Part shown: piece after piece, positions 54,367 to 64,000 of the stretch | Layout: every line of letters starts with the position of its first letter | Numbering within the stretch: the first letter of the stretch is position 1 | Assembly (NCBI GenBank): GCA_021927905.1 | Contig: BLLK01000069.1 | Location: 2,294,001-2,358,000 of the forward strand | Direction: 5' to 3' | DNA from: Chaetoceros tenuissimus | Taxonomy: Eukaryota; Bacillariophyta; Thalassiosirophyceae; Chaetocerotales; Chaetocerotaceae | DNA: 64,000 bases | The notes under the pieces: generated by a model | The model's input: the letters and a program-made list of their open reading frames with translations, nothing else | Databases searched by the model: none | What the model was told of the DNA's origin: nothing | Position numbers and translations under genes: made by a program

Positions 54367-56196
54367 TTATTTAGTACCATTCAAAATGCCGCCCTTCTTT
54401 TTATCTACAATATTCAATACAATGCCAGTTAGCGTCCCCAAGATTGCACAAATACAAAAGAAATATTCAACATTTGGAATATACTTTTCATCACTTGCAG
54501 TGTATATAGCTGCAATGATCATAGGAAATACTGCAAGTCCAAAATTTTGAACTGAAACAATCGCTCCAAAGGCTGCACCAACACTCTCTTCCTTGACTGT
54601 CAGCGGAACACTAGGCCAAATGACTGCTGCATAGCATACGTAAGCCAGCCCCTGTCCTATCAGTGGTATCACAGGAGAAGATTCAGACCAAGCCAATGAT
54701 AAATGCACAAAAATTAGAATGACGCTTGCAATCAGTGAAATGAAGGCTCTTCTTCCAATCTTGTCAACAAGATGGCCACAGAAGGGAGACAAAGTTGCTG
54801 AAAGAAAATAAGGTATACTCATGACTTTTCCACTCATTTCAGTGGCCCGCTTTTGTTTCGAACAAAAGTCCGAGGTGCAGGAATCTCTCCAAAATGGATC
54901 CCCACAATCAATGTCGTTTTCTGACAGATTTTCAAAGATATATGAATCATGGCTCCATCCTTTTGAAATGATGTTATTGAATTCATTTCGCTCAATACGA
55001 ATGGAAGATGGCAAAATTGGCTGGTCATTTTTGTCCAGAGGACATGGTGTACCGTTATCATCCTCAATTGCTGTATTGTCATTGGTTACAAGGTTTCCTT
55101 TGCTACACATATTCGGATGTTCAAGGAAGCATTGTGCAGGTGGATCTTTGAAATAGTTTCTTTCCAGTAGAATACCAGATGCAATATTGTTAAATGGAAG
55201 GACACATCCATAAACCAGGATGCAAGACATCGAAAGCAACCAGAACATGATGCCAAAAGATGATAAATGAGAAAGGCATGAAGGAGAGGTAGATTGGTTT
55301 GCTCCTGTATCTTCGTCATCAAGACCACAATTGTTTGCAACCACAGTCGAAGCATCGCATACCAAATCTTGTTCAGCTCTATCTACACTTTCTTCAGGCA
55401 AATGAGCTTCAGATGAAGACTCGCTTTGTATATTTTCTTCTCTGATTCCTAGCTCATCATTTTCCAACAATGCCTCAGTCAATTGTCTATTTGGAGTATT
55501 ATCCACAATTTGCAACCGAGAATTTGATGAGCCACTTGTAATTGTCAACCAACAAATGCTACCTGCCATAATCACACTCATTAGATTCATAGCAACACCA
55601 ATCCAGATAGCAACATCAGTTCCATCTTCGTTTGCAACCAAAGGACTCAGCCAGTTATTCATGACAGATCCCAATCTCGACACAGCAAGGTTGATACCAA
55701 AGCTCAATGCAAGTTCTTTGCCTTGAAACCACTCATTATTCAATGTTGATGTTGCAACAGATATTGACTCTCCACCTAGTCCATATACAACTCGTCCTAG
55801 TAACATCAAACCCCAACTTTTAGCAGATGCACCGAATGCAAATAGAATTTGGCCTAAAAGTGTCAATGTTGCAAATAGTAATGTCGAAGTATGAGCTCCC
55901 AATGAGTCTACTATTGTCCCTCCAAAAAATGGTAATATTATATTTGGTATCGAGTAGACACTGTATAAAAGATTGAAATAAACAGAAAACGGAGTAGTGG
56001 AAGAATTGCCAACCATGTAGTCTTTGAGTTGCTGATGAAGTGCAGCTGGTATATCAAATGAATAATATGTACCAGTCATAGCCATGCAACTTAGAAAGAG
56101 AATTAGCCATCGCATTCTTTCATTTTTCATCTCACTAGATGAAATTGTTTCTTGATCCTCAATCACTTCAATTGGATCTTCCACCTGTGAAGACAT
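54367..56196 (-). CDS. Major facilitator transporter, MFSD1-like, 609 aa
   Basis: Single exon; ATG 56196 was preferred to a TTG 13 codons upstream. Twelve membrane helices in two sets flank a large hydrophilic loop (~residues 225-320, Glu/Ser-rich). The first half shows FGGTIVDSLGAHTSTLL (MFS loop 2-3 motif) and LLGRVVYGLGGESISVA; the second half shows GHLVDKIGRR. These match MFSD1, a lysosomal dipeptide uniporter in animals. A second long loop rich in Cys and Asp (DPPAQCFLEHPNMCSKG, CGDPFWRDSCTSDFC) probably faces the lumen and may be disulfide-bonded. The N-terminus has acidic residues usable for sorting but no clear dileucine motif was found. Confidence 0.9.
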   Translation of the reverse strand: MSSQVEDPIEVIEDQETISSSEMKNERMRWLILFLSCMAMTGTYYSFDIPAALHQQLKDYMVGNSSTTPFSVYFNLLYSVYSIPNIILPFFGGTIVDSLGAHTSTLLFATLTLLGQILFAFGASAKSWGLMLLGRVVYGLGGESISVATSTLNNEWFQGKELALSFGINLAVSRLGSVMNNWLSPLVANEDGTDVAIWIGVAMNLMSVIMAGSICWLTITSGSSNSRLQIVDNTPNRQLTEALLENDELGIREENIQSESSSEAHLPEESVDRAEQDLVCDASTVVANNCGLDDEDTGANQSTSPSCLSHLSSFGIMFWLLSMSCILVYGCVLPFNNIASGILLERNYFKDPPAQCFLEHPNMCSKGNLVTNDNTAIEDDNGTPCPLDKNDQPILPSSIRIERNEFNNIISKGWSHDSYIFENLSENDIDCGDPFWRDSCTSDFCSKQKRATEMSGKVMSIPYFLSATLSPFCGHLVDKIGRRAFISLIASVILIFVHLSLAWSESSPVIPLIGQGLAYVCYAAVIWPSVPLTVKEESVGAAFGAIVSVQNFGLAVFPMIIAAIYTASDEKYIPNVEYFFCICAILGTLTGIVLNIVDKKKGGILNGTK

Positions 56197-56599
56197 GTCT
56201 ATGATAGTCGCCTTATTTTCCCTGAACAACCTCAATTCGAACGCCTCTGGATCAACAAGCTATTTAGTATCGCTTCTATAGGGAAGGGAGATGATGGATG
56301 GGACTATTGTGAGTGGGATAGGAGTTATGATAGTCTAGTGGTGAATGAGAAAGCATTTGAATTGGAAGTGCGTGACGCGTGACACAAAGAATTTGTGAGA
56401 ATTCTTGTCGGTGACAAAATTTCTTGATGGATAGAGTACATTCCCTCTTTGAAAAGGGGTAATATCCAATGACGTGTTTATTACATCACAAACCACGCTT
56501 GGTACCGAATAATCAATCATTAATAGGGGACGAAGTTCTAAATCAATACGAAATATTTTTATAAATTACACTTATATATTCTAGTCTTTTTGATTCATT
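56197..56599. promoter_or_regulatory. Upstream region of the MFSD1-like gene
   Basis: 403 bases between two minus-strand genes, holding the promoter of the transporter and the 3' end of the next gene. TGACGT occurs at 56470-56475. No gene is seen. Confidence 0.35.
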
Positions 56600-57468
56600 T
56601 TAAAGAATGAGATTTCCTACTACCACAGCATTTGCAATGAGCCAAAAGGTTGCTTCTTTTTTGTTGAAACCAATGCTTTTGTCATAATGATTGTAAACTG
56701 TACGCTTTGCTACTTGGCAGACAGTAGTCAAAAACAATGAAATACCATATGCTCTTTCTGGTACTACACCAAACAAGATACCAAAGATAAATGTCTGGTA
56801 AAAGATGAGTAGCATTGAGATGTTTTGATTCATTGCTCCAACCTTTGGCTTCTTTGCAACTTGCTCAACCAAATATTCATCAAGCAAGACTCTTGGGTTG
56901 ACAAAGCTAACAATAGAATCCTTGAGTGATACTAATCCAATAAGCAATGGCATGACAAACGCATATTCCCAACGACTGTAGGTTGCAATCATCTCAAGTA
57001 CCATGTAGACAAAGTATGCTTTGTAGTTTGCAGAAACCTTTGCTTTGTGGACCTTTGTATCAAAATGCAAGATTTTTTCTTCGAGAATGTAGTGCATTAC
57101 AGGAAGACGCGAGACCATGATTGCATCAAGAATATCCATCATATCATAGAAAATAAGAGCTCCTAAAAGTGAAACTGATACAAGTGTGACGAGAAGAAAT
57201 TACACATATCAAGTCCAACTTTATCGAGTGTGTAACCAAATCTTTTCGCACTTTGCTTCAGTTTAGATAAGCAATAAGTTCCATACAAAACACCAAAGAC
57301 AGTGTAGAATCTAGCAATGAATAGACCATTATTGAAATGGTTTGAATCATCAATTGCTGGAGTGGAAGCATCGTCTTGGCTTGCTTCTATCGTATCATTT
57401 TGATATGCAGTCACAAGGTAAGTGCCTGTATTGGCACTGAAAGCTAAGAGCATACTTGGACTAATCAT
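56600..57468 (-). CDS. Multi-pass membrane protein with apparent single-base frame break
   Basis: ATG 57468 opens a frame with a helix (FIARFYTVFGVLYGTYCLS) that runs to about 57200 and then hits a stop at 57164-57166. From 57199 another frame reads without a stop: VTLVSVSLLGALIFYD, then MMDILDAIMVSRLP and three or four more helices to 56600. A 29-base intron would be needed to join them, too short for a normal intron, whereas a missing base in the AATTTC run (minus strand; 57196-57201) would give one continuous frame of about 289 residues. An assembly error or a real mutation are both possible. The family is unknown to me; it has five or six helices and no signal peptide. Confidence 0.65.
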
Positions 57469-58691
57469 TTTATGTTTGGTTTCTTTTTGTTCTATTTCTT
57501 TTTTTTATGATGGTTTTAATCTGTGGGGAGGGTTCAGATCGTAAAAATCCAAACGTGACTGATGCGATGCATTTAACGAATGGGTTCGGGTTCTCGTTGT
57601 TTTCATTCCACATTCCAGGTTGTCAAGAAGTCGTGTCAATGAATGTCTTCCTTGCCTATTTCTCCGCATTAGCCGAAGAAATTCGATTTATCCAGAGTAA
57701 GAAGATGCTATGAGATCAATCCAATATCATACGCTTTTGATTATTGTACTAATTTCATTGCCCCTTTCGTCTCTCTTTACGAGTAGGTAGATATGAAGAT
57801 TTGTGGAGGAAAAGGAAAGAACTACTAGGCGCAAAATTTAAAAAATTGAAAATAATGTAGTCTAGTACAATTATTACTGATTACTTTTCATTATTAGATA
57901 CCAATAAATGTATATATAAATGAATATGTGGAGTATTGTCCTGTTCCATAATTGCATTACTGGCTCAAACGCTCGCTGTAACAAATAACATATTTTCTTC
58001 ATTTTGAGTTCTTTTGCTATTGGCTTCTTGGATGCACTCCTATACTTGACAAACGCCTAAACTTGAGCGTCTTATATTGTCGCTTTCTTGCAGACTCTAA
58101 AAATGCAAGAGGATTCATTTCTTTCAAGGCAAGTTTTGGAATCTCAAAACGGACTAAACCAAGACTGGATAGTAACACCAAAATGCAACCCACAGATGCC
58201 CATGTCAAGAAGGTCGCCAATGTTTCAAAGGCAAAGATTGTGCTTTGTGCAGATTGTTTTTTCAAGAGCAGATAGTAAGGAGATCATTATACCATAAATG
58301 TGGTTTGATATACGAGTAGATGTTAAATTTTGTTCTTTTGCTTTTTATGTAAACAAGCAGCGAATAGTCTTCTCTTCCTTTGTATTAGGTACTTACATCA
58401 CATCATCAATCGTTTCTCGGATTAACTCGTAAAAAAAGAGAAGCCTTGGATAATGTCAAATTTCAAAATCTGACCAAATTAGTGGGATTCATTTTTATCA
58501 ATCTTCTTCTCTCTCTCCGTCCTCCTCTTCTTCCCGCTGCAGCAGCATCGAGGGATCGAGGGATCTTCATCATATTTTTCAGTCAATTGATTGTAAACTG
58601 TGTCAACTTCAATAGTTTGAAGCCTCCGAATAGAGTACATTGACACTGTTCATCATCTAAAACTCTCTTCTCATTTCCTTTTGTATAAAGA
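57469..58691. other. 1.2-kb gap, promoter side of two divergent genes
   Basis: Between the membrane protein start (57468) and the Rad9 start (58692). A minus-strand open stretch at 58017-58265 has one hydrophobic helix (FLTWASVGCILVLLSSLGLV) but no ATG at its start and no acceptor upstream, so it is left unassigned. Pyrimidine-rich DNA lies near 58500-58540. Confidence 0.4.
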
Positions 58692-60035
58692 ATGGATGTC
58701 ATTATTCCAGGACACAACATCAAAATCCTATCGTCATCCCTCACAGCTTTGTCAAAAATAGGAAAACAGCTCTATATTGAATTTGATCCACTCACAGGTC
58801 TCACACTCCGAACTCTAAATGACGGCAAGAGTTCATTCGCAGAGTTTCTATTCGATGTAGGTTTCTTTGAGAGATGTACAAGTCCCCCTGGATCCAATTT
58901 GTTGAAGAAGAGAGCTCGTGAAGATATCAATCGGAGAAACGGCAACAATGCAACTGATAGAATTCGATCTAGACGGCGGAGACGTATTCCAAGACGAAGG
59001 AGTGAAGACGCCGATCATGATAATGATGCTACCACAGATGACGAAAACATTCAAGGCATGGCTAATGGACGCCATGGTACTCGACGTAAACGTACAGCAT
59101 CGAATAATATAAATAGAAATAGAAACAACACGGAAAGCAATGACGATTCCAACGACGATGACGATGATGATGAAAAGTACCTATGTAGAGTTCCAATCCG
59201 TTCTATCTTGGGTATACTTCATTCAAGGAAAGGATTGCAGTCTCTACGCATTAGAAGCATAGGCATTGATCGCGATCTTGACAATGATGAAATGGAGGAT
59301 GAAGAGCAAGATGCACGAATGCAGCTATCGTTTGAATTTCGTATCCAATCTAATGGTTCAATGAAAATTACTCACAAAATTGCAGTCGCATGTGCTGAAT
59401 CAGTTATTGCATCAGCAGATAGGACCAATTGTAGCGAAATTATTGCTTCACCAAAGTTATTGCTGAAAATGGTGGAACCTGTCACATCGCCTGAAATAGC
59501 TTTGGTCATTAGCGACGAAAGGAGAACTGTCACAGCTACTAGTTTTCATTATGCAGATGTTTCTCTTGATAATTTTGGGCAGGGAAATCAAACTCAAAAC
59601 GGGGTAGCAGGTTCCAACTTGGTCCTAAGTGCAAGTGTCTCAAAAGTATTGAAAACTGAGACGACGGTCGATTGTGACGAATTTGAAGAATATAATTATG
59701 AAGATGGTCAAGGCATCGAACTCGATGAAGAAGGCGACGAACCTGATCTACCCACAGGCATTGATCGTGAGGTATCTCTAGTTTTCAGTTCAAAAGAGGC
59801 AAAGGCGTTACTCCAATTTTGTACTCAACAAGCAGTGGCTGGAAACATTGACGATCTAGGTGAATTGACAGTCGTCTTTCATTGGCATTGGGGTGGTAAA
59901 CCAGTTGTCTTTGAAACAGAGGGTGAAGCATTCAAAGGTACAGTTATTTTGAGCACTGTAAGTCATAAACTACTGAATGGGGTTGATTTGACATCAAGAG
60001 CCCAAAAGAAGAAAAGTCGATCGAGCGTAGGATGA
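58692..60035 (+). CDS. RAD9: Rad9-like subunit of the 9-1-1 DNA damage checkpoint clamp, 447 aa
   Basis: Single exon. The start MDVIIPGHNIKILSSSLTALSKIGKQLYIEF and TLRTLNDGKSSFAEFLFD match the PCNA-like first domain of Rad9, with a C-terminal clamp half (LVFSSKEAKALLQFC, FHWHWGGKPVVFE). Rad9 with Hus1 and Rad1 forms the ring loaded at damaged DNA to activate ATR. A hydrophilic insert of ~80 residues (about 78-160, Arg-rich then Asp-rich) interrupts the first domain, and residues ~200-210 are acidic too. The usual long phosphorylated Rad9 tail is absent; the end is a short basic stretch (AQKKKSRSSVG). Confidence 0.87.
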   Translation: MDVIIPGHNIKILSSSLTALSKIGKQLYIEFDPLTGLTLRTLNDGKSSFAEFLFDVGFFERCTSPPGSNLLKKRAREDINRRNGNNATDRIRSRRRRRIPRRRSEDADHDNDATTDDENIQGMANGRHGTRRKRTASNNINRNRNNTESNDDSNDDDDDDEKYLCRVPIRSILGILHSRKGLQSLRIRSIGIDRDLDNDEMEDEEQDARMQLSFEFRIQSNGSMKITHKIAVACAESVIASADRTNCSEIIASPKLLLKMVEPVTSPEIALVISDERRTVTATSFHYADVSLDNFGQGNQTQNGVAGSNLVLSASVSKVLKTETTVDCDEFEEYNYEDGQGIELDEEGDEPDLPTGIDREVSLVFSSKEAKALLQFCTQQAVAGNIDDLGELTVVFHWHWGGKPVVFETEGEAFKGTVILSTVSHKLLNGVDLTSRAQKKKSRSSVG

Positions 60036-60458
60036 ATCTCAATAAAACAAGTATAAATTCACGCTTCACTGAAATCGAAAATAACAAATAATAAAAGTGT
60101 ATATAATATCCATTTTTCATAGTGATACAATTCTGTTTTCTGAATGGGCATACCATATGACAAAGTAAAAAATGATTTTTTGATTTAGTATCTAAATTTT
60201 GTTCTAAATCAATGCGGCCTAGTTAGTACCTCTCATTTTTAGCCACGCAATACGGTAAGGTACCTACGTATATGATGAGAGATCTACATGAATTGGATAC
60301 ATTGCGTGATGAAACAAAATGGAAAATGTTATGATAGTTAGTGGAATTGTTCTTAGATAAACACATAAATATTTCAGCTTTCATTCACTAGTTGGGGGAA
60401 GGTTTTGTTGAAGGAGGGGGATGAAACAGGAAGATAGGTGATTCTACACAGCAGTAGA
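60036..60458. promoter_or_regulatory. Intergenic with short upstream ORF
   Basis: 423 bases between two plus-strand genes. A 6-codon open frame, ATG AAA CAG GAA GAT AGG TGA at 60421-60441, ends 17 bases before the next gene's ATG and may lower its translation. A repeated TTTAGTATC-rich AT stretch is otherwise plain. Confidence 0.4.
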
Positions 60459-62168
60459 ATGATTCTCTTGAACGATCAACTACAGTCTCATCTCAACAGC
60501 GACAGTGATAATATTGATGCTCAGGGAGATAATGACACCTTCAAACAAAATAGTCTAAAAAGTATACATGTTGATGGTGACGAGGTTAATGAGAAATCAA
60601 CAAATTCTAGATGTACCCTTCTACAAGGACAAAAGGAATCATTCAATTTGTTGATTCATGGCGACGTTGTTTTGACATTAGTCACCAATTCTATACTGTT
60701 GTTGTACTTCATTTGGTCGGCAACTAAGTCCAAAGAATTTGTACAAAAAGAGCAGCTATCTATCACTATTACTTTGATAATTGTTTCTATGAGTGTCACA
60801 ATATTCTCGAAATTTCACTTCAATATGAGTCAAAAAGTCTCGTCAAATGATCACATCACGGAATACAGGAACATTATCATAGAGAGCTTAGGGTCTATCC
60901 AAGCCCCGTCCTTATCTCATGAAAAGCATTTAAATTCAAATAGCATCAGAGTAGCAAAATTATTCGTGAAATTGACTAATGCTCATGTATTGCTATTTGA
61001 AGAGATTGAGAATTCAATTGGAGTGATGAAAACTATAACATCAGTACGATATGGACTTGGTCCAAATTCAGCATCATTTGCCAGAATCGAAAATAAGTAT
61101 GCGAAATGCAACTCTACGTTATTTTTTAATAAAATGTCGAAATGCAATGGGAGACGAATCATATTACAACATATAAGAGAACATCACGACTCTTTACAAA
61201 AGATTCGTTCTTGTATTAATTCCAGCTTGGACATACCTATATCAGATGTCTTTCGAGAAGCACCCATAACAATATCATCACTAAACTTCTTAGCAAACAA
61301 AAACAAGGAACTTTTGTCATCACTAATCTCCAATGGTCTCTCTGATGATAACATAGATATTGATGCTTTGGAAGCATCTATTTCATCCTCGATATTATTT
61401 GCCAATGAAGCTAAGCTCTATTTATCAACCTATTTCAACCTCGATGCTCTCCAAACAATATCAATAAACAGTACAAAAGTCAGTTGCGTATATCAAGTTA
61501 TGGACATACAGAATCAATTACATGTTTCTCAGTACATACTATGGGCAATTACAAAAGAGTTACAGTCCCAAGACATGAAAACATTTCCCAATGAAGCTTT
61601 ATCATTATGGAAAGATTTCAAATCTTGTTTTCAGCACATTTATCAGGTTTATACATTTCTGGATGACAATTTATTTGCAACAAACGAGGAAAACAACAAT
61701 ACTGAAGCTACTGTTTCTGAAGCTACTATGAAGACACATCCAGATGTCGGTGACTTCCAAGACGAAGGCAAGAGTCTCAATCAAGCATCATTCAAGGCAA
61801 CTGAAGATCCTAAATATATCAATAAAACATTGGTCTTTAGTGGTCAAGGTACAAAACATAGGAAGCAACAGCAGTCTGTTCCAATGACAAACTTACCAGC
61901 TCTCTATCAAGAAACTACAGGAAGAATGATGCTGATACAGGAATTGACCACCAGGCTGAAAACCGTTGAAATACCAGATGAAGTTGAAAAACATACCGAC
62001 ACAGAGAAGAACTTAGTTCCAAGTGATTTTACTAGAACAATCAATCAAACAGCTACCAAAACGAGTGAGACATCCACAAATTTCTTTATGGGTGTTTCTG
62101 GGAATATGCTGAAAGAACTAAAAGACAAGATGGTTGAGCAAGAAGAGGATGTCATTGGCGACGGGTAA
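60459..62168 (+). CDS. Vezatin-like (myosin-binding, peroxisome-inheritance type) membrane protein, 569 aa
   Basis: Single exon from ATG 60459 (a GTG seven codons upstream was not used). After an acidic N-terminus, two hydrophobic helices at ~70-90 and ~100-117 (VVLTLVTNSILLLYFIW, SITITLIIVSMSVTIF) are followed by a long helical domain. The stretch LLFEEIENSIGVMKTITSVRYGLGPNSASFARIE has the pattern of the vezatin/Inp2 myosin-binding domain, which tethers organelles to myosin. The tail (about 420-569) is Ser/Thr/Lys/Glu-rich and disordered. The assignment rests on one motif and the two-helix plus coiled layout, so it is moderate. It is convergent with the EEP gene: only 19 bases separate the stops. 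Confidence 0.55.
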   Translation: MILLNDQLQSHLNSDSDNIDAQGDNDTFKQNSLKSIHVDGDEVNEKSTNSRCTLLQGQKESFNLLIHGDVVLTLVTNSILLLYFIWSATKSKEFVQKEQLSITITLIIVSMSVTIFSKFHFNMSQKVSSNDHITEYRNIIIESLGSIQAPSLSHEKHLNSNSIRVAKLFVKLTNAHVLLFEEIENSIGVMKTITSVRYGLGPNSASFARIENKYAKCNSTLFFNKMSKCNGRRIILQHIREHHDSLQKIRSCINSSLDIPISDVFREAPITISSLNFLANKNKELLSSLISNGLSDDNIDIDALEASISSSILFANEAKLYLSTYFNLDALQTISINSTKVSCVYQVMDIQNQLHVSQYILWAITKELQSQDMKTFPNEALSLWKDFKSCFQHIYQVYTFLDDNLFATNEENNNTEATVSEATMKTHPDVGDFQDEGKSLNQASFKATEDPKYINKTLVFSGQGTKHRKQQQSVPMTNLPALYQETTGRMMLIQELTTRLKTVEIPDEVEKHTDTEKNLVPSDFTRTINQTATKTSETSTNFFMGVSGNMLKELKDKMVEQEEDVIGDG

Positions 62169-62187
62169 AACCTTTTTAACATTTAGA

Positions 62188-62796
62188 TTACTTTTTACGG
62201 CATTCCAAGATTATCCCCATATGATCTGATTCATTTTCATAGACATTTTGTTTTGAAATAATTACATCTCGAACGAAAACGTGGTCCAAAGGAAGGACTC
62301 TACCAGGATATGGCCACGAACCTGCATGAGTCAATCCAGTCCTCGACATTGCTTCTATGACCTCATCTATATGTTTCTGCGACCATGTGTTGAAATCACC
62401 AGCAAACATTACAGGTAGATATGGATCTAATTTTTCAAGCACTGCCTTCACATGTGCCACTAGTTTCGAAACATTTTTGAAAGGTTGTCCATTATATCCA
62501 TGGAAGCTTACAAATTGTATCCCTGATATCGTTGCGATCGTTGTCTTCTTCTTAATGAATGTTCCAGTTTCATAGTAAGGCGATTCGACTCTTTTGATAT
62601 CAGACAGCTTCTCTTTTCCATAAATCAGAGTTCCATATCCCATAGATGACGTATTGTTAGCGGAGTTGTTGTTTTTGAAAGCCGTTTCTAAACTCAGATT
62701 TATTTCTTGCGCAAGGAAGATATCTGGATCATATTGGCCCACCAAATTGGTGCCAAGTCCTTTTCTCTTTTGAAGATTCTGCACAATAACTTTCAT
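62188..62796 (-). CDS. Endonuclease/exonuclease/phosphatase (EEP) family protein, 202 aa
   Basis: Single exon with ATG at 62796. Metal and phosphate-binding residues of the DNase-I fold are visible in order: Asn near VIVQNLQ, QE in FLAQEINL (metal Glu), FHGYNG, GDFNTW (catalytic Asp/Asn), LDHVFVR (Asp-His) and SDHMGI (terminal Asp-His). The enzyme could be a nuclease or phosphodiesterase; the substrate cannot be told. At ~200 aa it is shorter than most members (~250-300), and no signal peptide is present. Confidence 0.87.
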   Translation of the reverse strand: MKVIVQNLQKRKGLGTNLVGQYDPDIFLAQEINLSLETAFKNNNSANNTSSMGYGTLIYGKEKLSDIKRVESPYYETGTFIKKKTTIATISGIQFVSFHGYNGQPFKNVSKLVAHVKAVLEKLDPYLPVMFAGDFNTWSQKHIDEVIEAMSRTGLTHAGSWPYPGRVLPLDHVFVRDVIISKQNVYENESDHMGIILECRKK

Positions 62797-63122
62797 AGCG
62801 TATCTATGTAATTGGTTTGGAGAAATGTTTTTGGATACGGTTGCAAAGGTGCCTGAATAGAGATGGATGTTCTTTTCTGTTCTACTTTGTTGCGGTGTCG
62901 TCTCCTTACAAAACTAAGTTGAGTCGTGGTTTTAGTGTTTTAGACCCATCTTTGACAAAGCAGCCAGGGCCACTCATTTTGTGCGAACCTCCCTCATCAA
63001 AACGCAGAAGTATTTTCAATATAATTTTACATTCTTCACATTTCATTTAGGTATCCTTTCGGATTCGATTGAAAATACACTAGAATTAACACCGGACACT
63101 CATATTTACCCTATTCTTTTTA
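62797..63122. promoter_or_regulatory. Divergent intergenic region, EEP gene / NSUN5
   Basis: 326 bases between head-to-head starts, holding both promoters. I see no gene or named motif. Confidence 0.35.
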
Positions 63123-64000
63123 ATGTCGACTTCACCATACAACGCAGCGGGGAAACTTCTAAATCAGATTCTCCAGCAAAAAAAGAGTATCAAAACTGTC
63201 GCTTTCTCGAAGTCAAAACTTACTTGCTCCAAAGCTACCTATGCAACAGTTTGCAACACATTACAGAACAAATCTAATATTGACGCTATTCTGAACCACA
63301 ATGGTGGGAAACTAAGAAAGGCAATCGAGATGGACAAAGCCCGAAATACTGGTTTGGTTTATGTTTTGTTGTATGAACTTCTTTTCGGACCATATGGTAA
63401 TATCAGGGGTGGCGGACAGCTCAAGCGATCAATAATTAAACATGAAAAAGCTCTTAGGGAAACCAAAAACTCGGTAGTGAAAAATTCTGATATAAAATCT
63501 GGATCGGTAACATTTCCACGGTATGTAAGAGTGAATAAGTTGAAGGCTACAACGGAAGAAATTGTAAAAGTTCTCCAAAAGGAATTGGGAAAGGGAGATA
63601 ACAAGAAAGAAAATTCCAAAGATATATATGTGGATCCACACGTACCAGATTTACTTGTTTTGTCACCAAAGTCCTCTATAGCATGGCATGAGCTGGATAT
63701 TGTCAAAGAAGGTAAAATTATTCTTCAAGATAAGTCAAGTTGCTTCTCTGCGTTAGCCTTAGCACATGGTAGTGCTTCTTCCGTAGAAGGAGATGTTATT
63801 GATGCATGTGCAGCACCAGGAAATAAAACCTCCCATGTTGCATCACTTTTGTATGATCAGAAGAAGGGATCAAAATCCAATAAAAAGTGCAAAGTTTTAG
63901 GATTTGATCGTTCATCTGCGAGGCTTACTATTTTAAAGAATCGCATGTCAGAACTTGCGCCACTTGTAGGTGATGATATGGCTACAGTAAGAAAGAGTAA
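63123..64000 (+). CDS. NSUN5: NSUN5/Rcm1-type rRNA m5C methyltransferase (partial, cut by window end)
   Basis: ATG 63123 opens a frame that reads to the window end (292 codons and counting). The N-terminal part (YATVCNTLQNKSNIDAILNHNG) and LVYVLLYELLFGPYGNIRGGG match the NSUN5 N-terminal region; then ILQDKSSCFSALAL leads to the SAM-binding motif DACAAPGNKTSHVASLL. A second conserved block (VLGFDRSSARLTILKNRM) follows. NSUN5/Rcm1 places 5-methylcytosine on the large ribosomal RNA in the nucleolus. The catalytic Cys motifs (TCS and PCS type) lie beyond the window, and an intron cannot be excluded there. Confidence 0.92.
   Translation, partial: MSTSPYNAAGKLLNQILQQKKSIKTVAFSKSKLTCSKATYATVCNTLQNKSNIDAILNHNGGKLRKAIEMDKARNTGLVYVLLYELLFGPYGNIRGGGQLKRSIIKHEKALRETKNSVVKNSDIKSGSVTFPRYVRVNKLKATTEEIVKVLQKELGKGDNKKENSKDIYVDPHVPDLLVLSPKSSIAWHELDIVKEGKIILQDKSSCFSALALAHGSASSVEGDVIDACAAPGNKTSHVASLLYDQKKGSKSNKKCKVLGFDRSSARLTILKNRMSELAPLVGDDMATVRKS

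Noticed and set aside
57507-57713. 68-codon plus-strand frame between divergent genes
   Set aside because: No family resemblance and it lies in promoter sequence.
58017-58265. Minus-strand 82-codon frame with one hydrophobic helix
   Set aside because: It begins at TTG after an in-frame stop, with no ATG until late and no acceptor site upstream.

Overview
The window reads as nuclear DNA of a diatom, probably a centric of the Chaetoceros/Thalassiosira type. The evidence is: AT-rich sequence with dense genes on both strands; few short GT-AG introns (mostly 60-110 bp); several proteins with a signal peptide ending in the diatom plastid motif (…ASAFAP, …ANAFTF, …SYAFTT); a eukaryotic tRNA-Ile; and eukaryotic families (RBX1, TPP2, Rad9, kinesin-14, PAPS-type transporter). 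The genus is an inference. Exon coordinates were built by eye from splice consensus and reading phase.

Layout. 1-3554: two head-to-tail copies of a 1776-bp unit, apparently identical, each with a minus-strand 199-aa reading frame of unknown function; the array may continue left of the window. 4049-6560: cation/H+ antiporter (+), convergent with 6608-10802, a CBM20-TPS-TPP trehalose-phosphate fusion (-). 11281-14048: rhomboid protease with an SR-rich N-terminus (+). 14419-15152: plastid-type thioredoxin (-). 15655-16151: 80-aa plastid-type protein (+). 16482-16898: small membrane protein with a plastid-type leader (-). 17109-17182: tRNA-Ile(AAT). 17623-18945: phosphoserine aminotransferase (-). 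19461-21503: protein kinase (-). 23406-25301: acidic disordered protein (+). 25512-26862: PAPS/nucleotide-sugar transporter (-). 27338-28237: secreted lipocalin (+). 28410-28784: small membrane protein (-). 30452-34225: kinesin-14 with SAP, ankyrin and WW modules (-).

36284-37360: ER thioredoxin/PDI ending in SDEL (-). 37785-40108 and 42512-44589: a divergent pair of large secreted paralogues flanking RBX1 (40618-41371). 45043-46278: Mpv17-ACT fusion (+), convergent with an asparaginase (46345-47790, -). 48163-52296: tripeptidyl peptidase II (+). 52476-53159: plastid-type repeat protein (-). 53493-54313: dienelactone hydrolase (+), convergent with an MFSD1-like transporter (54367-56196, -). 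56600-57468: multi-pass membrane protein with an apparent frameshift (-). 58692-60035: Rad9 (+). 60459-62168: vezatin-like membrane protein (+), convergent with an EEP nuclease/phosphatase (62188-62796, -). 63123-64000: NSUN5 rRNA methyltransferase, cut by the window end.

Most genes are ordinary housekeeping genes with no operon logic; neighbours often share divergent promoters or nearly abutting 3' ends. The least ordinary items are the perfect tandem unit, the trehalose fusion whose catalytic motifs are changed, the inverted secreted-protein pair, the kinesin and Mpv17-ACT domain combinations, and an RBX1 lacking part of its third zinc site.
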